Source of the DNA: Tillandsia leiboldiana | Taxonomy: Eukaryota; Streptophyta; Magnoliopsida; Poales; Bromeliaceae | DNA: 64,000 bases | Assembly: GCA_029204045.2 (NCBI GenBank) | Contig: CM055063.1 | Coordinates: 37,977,562 to 38,041,561 of the forward strand | Direction: 5' to 3' | Part shown: positions 46,715 to 56,703 of the stretch, piece after piece | How the letters are laid out: each line of letters opens with the position of its first letter | Position numbering within the stretch: position 1 is the first letter of the stretch | Notes under the pieces: generated by a model | Seen by the model: only the letters and a program-made list of their open reading frames with translations | Told to the model about the DNA's origin: nothing | Database searches by the model: none | Translations under genes and position numbers: made by a program

Positions 46715-49700
46715 CTAGGTTGTAGGTCATGGTGGACTTAGAAATCCTAGGCTTGTGGTTGGACCCTAGGATGACTTCGTGAGAGTCGTGATTTGCAGCG
46801 AGAGTCCTGATTGAGTTTTACACCTCTCCCAAGGGACGGGATGAGTGATTGTCATGTTTATTCTCCTAAGTAGTTATGTTGGCTGCAGACAACATAACGC
46901 TGTGGAATGGGTGACATGCTCTAGACTTTCGCTGGATTGGGTCGAGCGTTGTTGGGTGCTGATTTGTGGTTTCGTCGTGGCGAGCAGTGTCTCCCCGACG
47001 CTGGGTTTGGGACCCGTGTGCATCCTGTCTTAGCAGTTGAGCTTGAGCAGTTGGTTTTGGGCCGGATACCCAGATTGAGGTCAGAGAGCTCCGGACCCAG
47101 ATGACAGGATTGTTAGAGGCATATCAGCGATTGAGTGAGCAGCTAGCTGTGGTGACACAGTGGTCGGAGCAGTGGGCAGCCCGACAGTGCTTTCCTTCTG
47201 AGACCACCAGGTTGCAGTACCCTCAGCGGCAGGGATTTTTGTGGCGCCAATGGAGTGAGTAGCCCCCTCCGTACCAATGTTTAGTGCCAAGGCACTGAGG
47301 CAGGGTGGATAGTTGACCGCAGAGGAGCTGTGGGGCATGTTTGATTAGGTGAGCCAGATTTGGCAGATGAACCACCCCGACTCGTAAGATTGAGTTTGGA
47401 GCCTTTGGAGGCAGAGTCGTGGTTGGTGGTGATGGAGTGATCAATTGAGAGCCTCCCTGTGCTAGAGAGTTATGCAGTTGTTGAACTGCGCGCTCCAGGT
47501 TTCGAGGGACGAGGCGCATAGGATATGTGAGACTGGGAGTGGATTGCGCCAGGATACCTTTCAGTTTATTCGGTCCCTCCTGTACAGATTTTGGATTGTG
47601 GAGGCCTCGATAGAGTAGGCATTGTGCTTGGAGCTGGGCACTGCAGTTCCTTTGGATGGGGATCTGCCGCTAGAGGCGAGTTCTGGATGGAGGCGCTTGG
47701 CGCTAGGTGATGGAGGACAGATCGGCCGGCAGAGGCATTTTCGTTTTGCTTTCCTGGATGGTGGATATCCTTGTGGATAGTTAATGTAAAGCTTACCCGA
47801 GAGAATGTTACCCTTGTGATTGATAACAGGCATATTTGGGGTATAATATATGTGATTGAGGGGTGAGCTAGTAAGGATAATTGTATAAGGAATGGCGTGA
47901 GTTATTTGTGTTTTGTCAGATGACGGTTGCATTAATGGATGTCAGAGAAGTCGGAGACCGGGTGGACCCCGGTGGCAGCATCAACATCTTTATCAGAGTA
48001 GCGCAGCGGTAGCGTGGTTTTGTAGTCTGCGGAGGACCGTATCCGTCGCCGCAGTGTGAGCAGAGACAGAGGTCGTGCTCCCTTTGTGATTGGTTTGGAT
48101 ATTTTCTGGCAGACTGAGCGACAACCGCTTGCTTTAAATGGATGAGATTGTGACGCCTGGTTAGAGAGCGCCACGGTAGTGGATTGGGTTGTTGCTGGTG
48201 TGATTTCATCACAGCGGTCGGAGTTAGTGCACTTTGCGTTCCGGCATGGACTAGAGGCAGAGTTGTTACCACGTGCACTAGAGGTACAGGATACCATCGG
48301 GTTGTGCATGTGAAGGAGGCTTGTGGATCATGTCCAGTGCCGTTGAGACCATGAGTTGTACCGGCAAACCTATTGATTTGGGTGACAGTTCGGTGTTTTG
48401 ACCCAGTGCGTGGGATTGGTTGGCACAGTACCACTGGATGGTTAAGTGCGGAGGGAGTGACGACTGTGATATTCTGCGAGGCAGACAAAGGAGGCTTGTT
48501 ATAGGGAGACTGTTCGAGCACACGGGTTATAGTGATAGTGTGAGAGGAGTTTTGGCGGCACCGGGACTAAAGGATATTTCTATCGCTGCGAAATCCCGGG
48601 TGTGAGTCCACTCGAGCCGATGATTATGCCGCCAGTTAGGGAGATTGAGATTGCGATTGACGTGGTTCAGGAAACCGCGCCAACCTCAATAGCACCTCAT
48701 GGATATTATCTGTAAGAGCTGGGAGAGTTGATGGCACCGGTACAGGGATCTGATGGATCGAGGGTTTGTTTGACCTCGTGCCACGTCGTTGATACGCGAC
48801 TGTGAGAGCTTTTTTGTGGTTTGAGCACAGGCAGGTCCGGGTATTATTTAGGACCTTTTGATGGAGTTATACTCCGGCAGTTGTTGACTGATGCATGTAC
48901 AGATTTTGGAATCACACAGCTGAGTGTTTCGCCAGATGGCGTTCGGGACACGGTAGGGCATTATGAGCTCATAGTGAGGCCAAATGGAATGATTAATGCC
49001 CTGTTGTTTTCGAGATTTGAGGAATGGTGTGCTCCAGTTGTACTTGGACAGATTGGGAGTGGTGTTCCCCAAGGATATTATGATTTACTCCCTGAGTGAC
49101 ATGGAAGAAGAGGAACACTTGTGGATGTGCTATAACGCTTTGGTGGAAGAAGCTGTATGCCGTGTTATTGGACTACAAGTTTTAGCTTCTGAAGCTTACC
49201 TTCTTGGGTCGCTTTGTGCTAGCCGTAGGGGCGGTGGTGGAAAATCCGGCCAATATGGATACTATCTGGGAATTGGCCGAGATCAATATTTACGGTCAGG
49301 GTAAGGAGCTTCTTGGACCTGGCAGTGCCAGGAGAGCATGGCTAATGGATAATGACACTGTTATCAGCGCCGACTTTTGCATTGCTAGTGCGAGGTGATG
49401 GACTTGCGAGTTGTAGCAATGCCTTCCATGGTGGCGATGGAGTTACCGTTGGTTTACTTTTGAGGATTCTGGATCACTCCGATAGGGCCACTGTGTTGGC
49501 GGATACCTGGAGCAGGAAAGCAGTCTGGGGTTGAGTTGGAATTCCACAGCTGGCGCTGTGTGGGACCATTATGGTGTACCAGGTTGGAGGTTGTGTCCCT
49601 GTGGGTCCCTTTTGACGGTAGACTGCGGTAAAGCAGTCCATGCGGATGGTCGTGACCCGAGAGTGACTGAGCGAGGACCCTAGCCGATTAGGGCTTCCTT

Positions 49701-49995
49701 TCTTTGGATGACCGTATGGGTATGTTTCGGATCGCCTGGTTGAGCTGGCACCAGGGAGTAGTTTTGGTGTGTGCTACACTGGTGGTTCTTTCGTTTCCCC
49801 CTGCCTTTTGTTGGAGCTCTTGATGGTTTTTCCACGTCTCAGCTCAGGAGTGTTTGGCTTGTGGATCCCTCGCCCGTATTGGACTTGTTTCCTTTGAGAT
49901 CTGCGAGTATTTGTAGTACGAGGGACGCCCGTTGCGAATTCTGGCTCGTGAGATGGGAGAATTACGCAATTGGGCCATGCCGTACTGGTTGTTGT
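46715..49995 (+). pseudogene. Element C internal region: ruined gag-pol
   Basis: No long frame survives but the order of a chromovirus polyprotein can still be followed on plus. A gag-like part lies near 47080-47560 (VRELRTQMTGLLEAYQRL). RT starts near 48630 (PPVREIEIAIDVVQETAPTS). The RT core lies near 48955-49130 with GHYELIVRPNGMINALLF, and KDIMIYSLSDMEEEEHL replaces the expected IDDILIYS block, so the first catalytic Asp is lost. FLGRFVLAVGAVVENP lies near 49200. The integrase C-terminus ILAREMGELRNWAMPY lies near 49937-49985. Many frameshifts and deletions separate these pieces. The chromodomain, polypurine tract and 3' LTR are absent. Confidence 0.8.
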
Positions 49996-50025
49996 TGTTG
50001 CTGAGGAGTAATCCCGGGGAGTGAC

Positions 50026-50843
50026 AGGTGAGTTGGGAGCTGGAAACGGCGGTGTTGAGTACTCTACTAGGTTGGCTTCTTCTTAAAGTTCCTAAATGGT
50101 TGAAAATTTCTACCCTTAGGTTTCGGGTTCTCTACTACGTTGGCTTGGGTAGAAGGCTCGCTAGGCTTCTTATCTCTAGCTCGGTTGGTTTCTTCTATCC
50201 TAAGAGATCTTAGGACAAAATTCAGGAAAAGTTATCTTTGATTATGGTTCAGATCATTGGCATGGCTAGACCAGGAAGGAGGCAACTTATCTATTAAAGT
50301 GGCAACTAGAAAACTCTCATCTAGATCTATACCACTAGATCTAAGCTGCTCAAAAATGTATTCAAAATCCTGTAGTTGTTCAGACATTGGTTTACTATCT
50401 ACCAATTTAAACTTAAGCAAATCTGAAGCTTGGTATATCTTCTTAGTAGGATCAATCTGGTCATACTTTTGTTCTAAGAAAATTCAGAGTTCCCTAGCAG
50501 TCTGACTACTACAGTAAATATCATAAAGCTTATCAGATAGGGTGCTAAGGATCCGGTTCAGACAATGATAATTAATCATAGTAGGATCAGTAGGAGGCAC
50601 AGGAAAAAGTGAAGGTGCAACACCAGGAGGAGTAGGAGCACTCTGAGACTGGCTGCGAGTCTGAGGACGATTTGCTACAGACTGAATAGCACCATCAGGT
50701 GCAGTTTCATTACCATTCTCAATAGGATTTGAGATAACAGAAACAAGTCCCAGCGTGGTGAGCCAGAATCGCATTTGATTCTGCCACCTTCTAAAATTAC
50801 GACCATCAAAGGTAAAAGGTTTTGCCGAATACGAATCCTCCAT
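50026..50843 (-). pseudogene. Copia gag (N-terminal and middle part)
   Basis: The minus-strand frame starts MEDSYSAKPFTFDGRNF at 50843 and includes RRWQNQMRFWLTTLGL, a typical plant copia gag start. After a TGA near 50485 the same frame continues with LLKFKLVDSKPMSEQL and the LPPSW block. After a TAA near 50232 it continues RSLRIEETNRARDKKP and then a Lys/Arg-rich segment up to about 50070. The CCHC knuckle that should follow is missing: chromovirus-derived sequence of element C takes over. Both stops are single-base nonsense changes in an otherwise continuous frame. Confidence 0.85.
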
Positions 50844-51558
50844 AAATCCGAATCTGTTTAAACAATAACCTACTACAATGCCACAAAATTATTCTAAATT
50901 TAAAACAGTTAATCTAAGTTAACATGTTTAAATTTAATCAACAATAATTATACTAATTTTTAAATAACAGTTTAACTATGTTTTAAATAGTGAAATAAAA
51001 ATTTTCTATCAACTATATATATGCTCACAATAATTTATATGTAACAGTTACACAAAATTATACAAATCACTGTATTAACACAATAGTACAAATCTATGGT
51101 ATAGCATAGCAACGTACTGTTATAACAGTGAAGAGATATTAATTAAACCAACACAATAGTACTAACAACAATATATATAAATACTAACAGAGTTGTATAG
51201 AGCTACAATATAGATTAATTAATTAATTATACTAACAGTTTAAACAAATAACAAAAATTATACATAGCAATTTTTATCTAATTAATTAATACTATCCGTA
51301 TTAAATAACAGGAGGTGTTCTTGCAATAATGTAAAAGCAACAGTACTGTTATATGTATAATAAAATTTAGCAATTATATGATCAACTATGCTAACAGAGT
51401 TCAATTGTTTAAGTACAACAGTGTAGAGGAATCAATTAACACAATATTAGCGTAATAGTAAATCAACTATTTAATTAAATATACTAATTAAATATTTATC
51501 TTATTCACAGTGCAATACACAGTATTTCACTAATTATATAAAAAAATAAAATAAATTA
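50844..51558 (-). other. 5' untranslated leader of the copia element
   Basis: This is about 700 bases of AT-rich noncoding DNA between gag and the 5' LTR. No open frame and no standard Met-tRNA primer site were found in it. Confidence 0.6.
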
Positions 51559-51574
51559 AATCTCGCTTCTAGAA
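51559..51574 (-). other. Candidate (atypical) primer binding site of the copia element
   Basis: On minus the first 16 bases after the 5' LTR read TTCTAGAAGCGAGATT, not the common TGGTATCAGAGC. The complement of this segment occurs within both LTRs of the same element (51698-51713 and 31491-31506), with one different mismatch in each. This suggests priming by the element's own RNA or another tRNA rather than initiator Met-tRNA. Function is an inference. Confidence 0.45.
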
Positions 51575-52373
51575 TATTGAAAAAATTTATCTTTTCAAAT
51601 TAATTATTTTAAATAATTTAAACTTAATTTAAACTTGAAACACTATAAAATAAAATTTAGATGAAGCCTGTGAATGTCGAGACGTGCGTGAGCACTGTTC
51701 TAGAAGTGAGATTGCCCCTCCACGTGCGAGGCTCCGGCAATCACCCCTAGCGATACAACGACCACTGTCCACCCCGTCGGCAACGACTCCGGAATGGTGC
51801 GTAGCGAACCCAACGTCTTTCAGAGATCCAGCAAAAATAGAAATTCAAAGAGAAAAATCGAAAATGTAAATCACAGTATATTATAGCACTGTAAATTAAG
51901 AAAAATGTACCGTAGCTTAAGAGAAGATGCTGTGTATCTTCTTCTTAGCTCACAAGCTCTCTATGTATATACAAAACCCAACAGGGGACAAAGCCCAACG
52001 GCTAGTTACCTCGGGTAGCCCACAAGCTCCTTCCCAAGGGAGGTTCTTGGGTAGCCCAAGAAGCAAGTTCGCAAGAATGCTTTAAACGCAAAAACCAAAA
52101 GACAAATAGGCCAAGTCAAGATCGCGCACGGCCCGTGTGTGTGTGTTGGAGAAGCCTTGCTCTCACTTTCTAACCAATCCATGCACAAGAGAGGAAATTA
52201 ATATACCCACTCTACATGTGATGAGTTTCCGATGTGGGACTAAACATCACATGTAGAGGGGAAATAGGTTTGGGCTTCCAGACAACGCCCATTGATATTG
52301 GGCTGCCTAGAAAAGCCCAATGGCCAAAAACCACAAGTTTAAAATCACCAAAAAAAACATATAAAATCCAACA
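51575..52373 (-). repeat. 5' LTR of the copia element (799 bp)
   Basis: The LTR runs from TATTGA (degenerate TGTTGG) to TCCAACA and matches the left LTR across its length. A CTATAATATA-like box on minus near 51880 could be its TATA box. It is followed outside by the target duplication ATTCA and then by the 3' flank of the cyclotransferase-like gene. Confidence 0.9.
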
Positions 52374-52596
52374 ATTCATGTCCCAACTTATAATGTTTAG
52401 CAATACAATGCTAATTATCAATTGCACTTCAGCAAGAATTTCTAGCATCCGAATTAGGCAAATTATTAATTCATATGGCCAACATAGTAACCTGGAAAAA
52501 CCCAAAAAAAAAAAAGAAAAAATAGAAAAAAAAAAAAATGCAGTTCAGAAGGATAGTTTGTGTCAATCCTTTTTCCTTTTTCCAAGTGCCCTGCTA

Positions 52597-54492
52597 TTAC
52601 CCTCCATAACGGCTCTTCAGCAATTCGGGTGGCTCTTCTTCCATGATGCCCGATCCGGCTGAGACCAAGTACTGCCTGATTGTTGTTTTACGATCGGCGA
52701 TGTAGGTGTGATCCAAGAAGTTGTCATAAGCTGCTTTTCCGAGATTTTTCGCTGCCAAAACACTGAAGAACTAAATAGAACACTGAAGAAGTAAATAGAA
52801 ATAGTTTCTGACAACATTATGCAGTAAAATTATAATGCTTTGCGTTTTTTGTAAAAAAGGTTCGAACTCTACAGAAAACAGAAAAGAGAGGGGTTTACTT
52901 GCAAACACACACAAAAATGCATGATAAATGACAAAGAGAGAGGGAATAGATTGAAGCTGGTTATAGTTATTACTAACCAATGTCTAAGATATGTACGACA
53001 AGGTAATATATCATCTCGCCATATCTTATGTATGTTGTATTGTCCATAATGCTGGTAATATATATCCTGGCTACCTGGAGAAGTGGATGTGTTAACATAA
53101 TCTAATTAGTTTTAAAGAATAAAACTGATCATGAATTCAACATGCATACACAAATAAGAAGTGCCTGAAAATTATATAACTCGACTGAAAGAGGAAATTA
53201 TACAGTTCGAGATATATTCTAAATAATCGAAGAAAGAAAATCCGATGTAGATGCACAAACCAATTTCACATTGAGTTCTAGGTGTCAATCTATAGAACTA
53301 GTGCTGCAGAGGTGGCTGCATATAGAGAAACCGACAACGTAATTCTATCATTTTGTTCTGTATTTTCATAATATGGTTAGTCATAAATTATGGCATCAAG
53401 TTGATGATTGCTAGATGATTGCCTGCTTACTCTCTCACATTCCATTCACTATTTCGGGCAGTGAACAAACTACAAACTATTCTTTTGATTACATTCCTCT
53501 GAAATTCTGAAATTCTATCTAATAACCCAAAACCAAATCCAAATTACTCTATCCACTCTCTCTGCTCAGATCTCAATAAGGTCATAAAAGCACAAACAGA
53601 TACGGCTGCATGACAATTCTAAAATTCTAAATAAGAGTCATTGATTTTTTCACCTAATGGTAACTCTTCCAACGAATGTAAGTTCATGAATTACAGAATC
53701 TCATCACAAGCAAGGCATGTTAATTGGGATAAAACTTTTACCTTGGCATCGTATTTGAAAGTACTCTTCGTCACTGTAATGAGCACACACCACCTGAATC
53801 AAAGGCACTAAGTTTTTCTTTTAAAAAAACTAAAATATTGAAAAAGTTAGATCAAATCATAGAAAAAAAAAAATTTATTACACAATTACAAATCAGCACT
53901 TACCGCTGGATTTGGAAAAGGAGTTCCATCCAGTCCTTCAGGAACCACCTGAACTCATTACAAAGAAAATAGCCATACAGCAAAAAACAGAGAATAGCCC
54001 GCGGGGGACAAATGCATGAATGATTCACTTACAGATAGAAACCTAAACTCATTCTCCCTCTCAATAAACGCCGGAACCTAACACAAGCAAAACATCAAAC
54101 ACCTACAAACTAAAACCCCACAAATCTTGATCGAAAGAACAACCGATGTACCTCCTCTTTCCTGATCTCAAACACGGTAACAATAAGAAACTCCCCTTCG
54201 CAGCGCTCCACGCTCAAGCTCGACACTTCCTGAAACCTTTCCCAATTCCCCGATCAGATCCAAACACACTAAAACTCCCAAATTGGAATCAAATACTTCC
54301 AAATCTCACCCCGGTTTCCTCATTGGCGATCCCGCGCTCGAAGAAGATCGGGGCCACGTGGGCGAAGACGCGGCGGAACCCGCGGAGTACTCCGCTCCTG
54401 AAGTTTTTGAGATCCGGGAACGTGCTCCTCGCGCTCCTCTCTAGCAGTAGGAGAGAGGCGTTAATGGAGATTGGAGAGCTAGGGTTTTGGGG

Positions 54493-54555
<63 letters not shown>

Positions 54556-54901
54556 AGGAGGAAGAAGAAGAAGAAGAGGGGCTGGTGAGGTTACCGGAGA
54601 GGAGGGAACCGAAGCCGCATATGGATATATACCCTTCGGGGGTGACGAGGCAGTCGAAATCGGATGCGGTGTTTAGCTCGGTGAGGCTACCGCTCCGTGC
54701 GGCGGAGTTTTCCGTAGCCATGCGGCGCAGGGAGTGGCGGCAGAGGAGCGGAGGCGGTAACCGGATCCCGTAGGAGCGAGCCAGGGTGGAGCGGAGTGGG
54801 AGGAAGAAGACACAGGGGAGGGGTGGATGGGCGTTGGATCTTGATCGGACGGCTGAGGATGACGCGGCGCAGGATGTGAGGAGGTTAATAGCAGCGTTCA
54901 T
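52597..54901 (-). CDS. Plastid-targeted gamma-glutamylcyclotransferase-like (AIG2-like fold) protein, complete, 8 exons
   Basis: Exons on minus: 54901-54595, 54440-54310, 54229-54152, 54077-54033, 53948-53904, 53793-53742, 53074-52978, 52762-52597. All junctions are GT-AG and the frame is continuous for 306 residues. The first 60 residues are Ser/Arg/Leu-rich and lack acidic residues, like a chloroplast transit peptide. A second Met at 61 (54721) could give a cytosolic form. GYISICGFGSLLS (90-102) is the substrate-loop motif of the cyclotransferase fold, and FIERENEF (176-183) offers the acidic residue expected in the active site. The C-terminal domain (IWRDDILPCRTYLRH, NFLDHTYIADRKTTIRQYL) is longer than in simple AIG2 proteins and is of a type known from plants. 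The substrate is unknown. Intron 1 holds a 56-bp GA repeat. The last acceptor is tandemly duplicated. First exon is GC-rich, the others are not. Confidence 0.88.
52742..52804 (-). repeat. Tandem duplication over the last splice acceptor of the cyclotransferase-like gene
   Basis: The 20-bp unit 'aacactgaagaactaaatag' (plus strand, from about 52759) is followed by a copy that differs by one base. The copy nearer the exon provides the acceptor used to keep the frame. The second copy places an identical CTTCAG 20 bases upstream, which would shift the frame if used. Confidence 0.75.
54496..54551. repeat. (GA)n microsatellite in intron 1 of the cyclotransferase-like gene
   Basis: About 28 uninterrupted GA dinucleotides are followed by an AAG/AGG-rich stretch. 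On the gene's strand it reads as a CT-rich tract between the intron 1 donor and acceptor. An apparent Ser/Leu repeat peptide here is intronic. Confidence 0.95.
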
Positions 54902-54980
54902 GGTTTGGAAAAATGAAAACGGAGACCCGGGTTTTCCGACGACCCATTTTTTTTTTCGTTAAAAGGAAGTGTTGAACATC

Positions 54981-55005
54981 ACACGTGGCATCTTTTTATT
55001 GGCTG
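54981..55005. promoter_or_regulatory. G-box/ABRE plus CCAAT module upstream of the cyclotransferase-like gene
   Basis: CACGTGGC (54982-54989) is followed by 'atcttttt' and ATTGG (54998-55002), 80-105 bases before the start codon of the minus-strand gene. CACGTG is the bZIP/bHLH G-box, ACGTGGC the ABA-response core, and ATTGG an inverted CCAAT box. The arrangement matches modules in the chromovirus LTRs, for example 43201-43227. Confidence 0.5.
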
Positions 55006-56207
55006 AAAAAATTACACTATGCCACTTTTGATATTTTTGTTCCGAGAATTTTTTTAAAAAATATTTTAAAAAGCTTTTCGCAAGCGAAAAAAAAAAACAT
55101 GATAGTCCCTAAAGTTTGTAGTCCTTTCGCCAAATCCTTTGTGTAGATTGTACTTTATTTATTCTGGTTATCTACAAATTTTTCTTTTTCATAAGATAAA
55201 ATGACTTGGTTATTTATATTACCGGAATAGGATTAAAACATTTCATATCATATTGTTGGAACAAAACAAAATTTTCAAGTCAGGTAAGGAGGTTGACCAA
55301 GTCAAAAGTATCTTTGATTAGTTATTCGGTTGCTTGAGTGACCATCCGGCTAAAGGTTGAGTAGGGATCGGCTGAGCTTAGAAAACTTAATAACTAATTC
55401 GGCTAAAATTAGAGCCGAACTAATTATATTCTGTTTTGTGGAAAGAAAAATGATAGAGAACTAGCGATGAACCCGCGCTACGCTGCGGATATAATTTCTT
55501 CGGTAAATATTATTTTTTATTTCATACTTCTTAGTAAATATTATCTTACCTACGAAATAATCATGCAGTTCACCAACACAGGTATAAAACAAAAACAAGA
55601 TAAGCATAAAGGACCATAAGCAAGATAAACACAAAGGACCATCATAGTAAGGAACTAAACTTACAAATAAACAGTCAAAATACAAAAGTAGGAAACTAAT
55701 AGAAACCTTGCTCTCCATTTCACAAAGTAATCCTTTACACAATTTACTTTTACAATAGAGAAAGACAGAGAACCATCTTAGTATGAAAGTGCTGAAGAAC
55801 GATAAGGGTAACAAAGCAATCATTCAAATAAATCGACAACGGAATCCACTTTACATTCGAAAATTGCACGAACATTTACAAATGATTCACAACATAATCC
55901 ACTTTACATTCGAAAACTGTACTAACATTCACAAATCATTTTACCCAATATTTTCTTTTTAATCTTTAGATTTCAAGTAATAGTTTATAACCTTCAATGT
56001 ATGAACTCGAATCCACCTGGAGTGGTAATCCAACAACGGATTGATGCAAAATTCAGTAAGAACAACACTTAGAAATGCAAAAAAGGAATCGAGGAATTCT
56101 TGTCGGCTTAAGATGTCTCAATTTGCTGGAAACAATTCCAAATCAAATCAAAATCTTGGAACTCCTCATTATTGCCACAGGGACACTGTTGCTGCTAAGA
56201 GAAAATG
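55006..56207. other. Intergenic DNA with unclassified repeat-like phrases
   Basis: No gene was recognised. 'agtccctaaagttt' near 55106 and 'gaacccgcgctacgctgcgg' near 55470 are phrases often found in plant DNA transposon derivatives. 'actttacattcgaaa' occurs twice (55848 and 55901). No paired ends could be set. Confidence 0.35.
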
Positions 56208-56703
56208 TGTCACGCCCCGAGTGTAAACCAGAATCCGGACCCGTCCACAGATCCGCCGTGCACAAAGAATTTCTCGTGTACACGAAGCGCTGGTAACCTG
56301 CTCAGATATAAAAGATATAATAAAGGAGCATAAAATAGAGCTAAACTAAAACTAATACATCTCAGACCACAGCTGGAAAGTAAAAGTACAATAAAACTCT
56401 CAAATAATACATGTGTCTCTCCCAGCTCACCAAAAATGTACAAACAGCTGGCTAGAGCCAGACCCAAAATAAATTACAACTGTCTGCGAAATAAAGGGTA
56501 CAACTGATACACAACTAAGCTCGTAGTCGGGGAAGATGAACTATCTAATCCGCTATCCTCTTACCTCGATCTGCAGAAGTCGGCCCTGCAACTCCCGCAG
56601 AAGACTCTGCAAAACAAATGGGGAAAAGAAAAGAGAGACAATGAGGGTGAGAACTACTATATAAAATAGTAGCCTCCCCTAGTGGGAAAAGCCTCAAACT
56701 CTG
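56208..56703 (-). repeat. LTR G fragment, cut by element F
   Basis: It starts TGTCACGCCCCGAGTG and shows the same order of phrases as LTR H ('cagatccgcc', 'gaagactctgcaaaacaaa', 'gtgagaactac'). It is therefore the minus-oriented end of another chromovirus LTR. At 56703 the LTR of element F begins. The rest of G should lie right of the window. Confidence 0.7.

Larger units (their letters stand above)
31368..52373 (-). mobile_element. Ty1/copia retrotransposon with three nested chromovirus insertions
   Basis: The element runs from TGTTGG at 31368 to CCAACA at 52373 and is flanked by ATTCA (31363-31367 and 52374-52378). Coding sequence is on minus, so the 5' LTR is at the right (51575-52373) and the 3' LTR at the left (31368-36305, split by LTR A). 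Parts recognised in order: 5' leader, gag, then a gap filled by element C, the integrase-RT linker, RT, most of RNase H, LTR B, the rest of RNase H, polypurine tract, 3' LTR. Without insertions the surviving copia DNA is only about 5 kb. The gag zinc knuckle, protease and integrase core are missing. The two LTRs differ at roughly 17 of 358 compared sites by eye, so the insertion is old relative to element F. Confidence 0.92.

Noticed and set aside
47916..48521. 201-codon open frame on minus
   Set aside because: It is antisense to the decayed gag-pol of element C, whose plus-strand RT and integrase remnants lie on both sides of it in order.
50012..50026. 'ccccggggagtgaca' as the true right end of element C
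   Set aside because: It resembles an LTR end, but the preceding bases are integrase C-terminus rather than LTR, and no matching 5-bp target duplication follows. It is kept only as a breakpoint hint.
54479..54594. Ser/Leu-repeat C-terminus continuing from exon 1 of the cyclotransferase-like gene
   Set aside because: It is a read-through of intron 1 into the GA/CT microsatellite. Splicing at 54595/54440 gives the conserved continuation.
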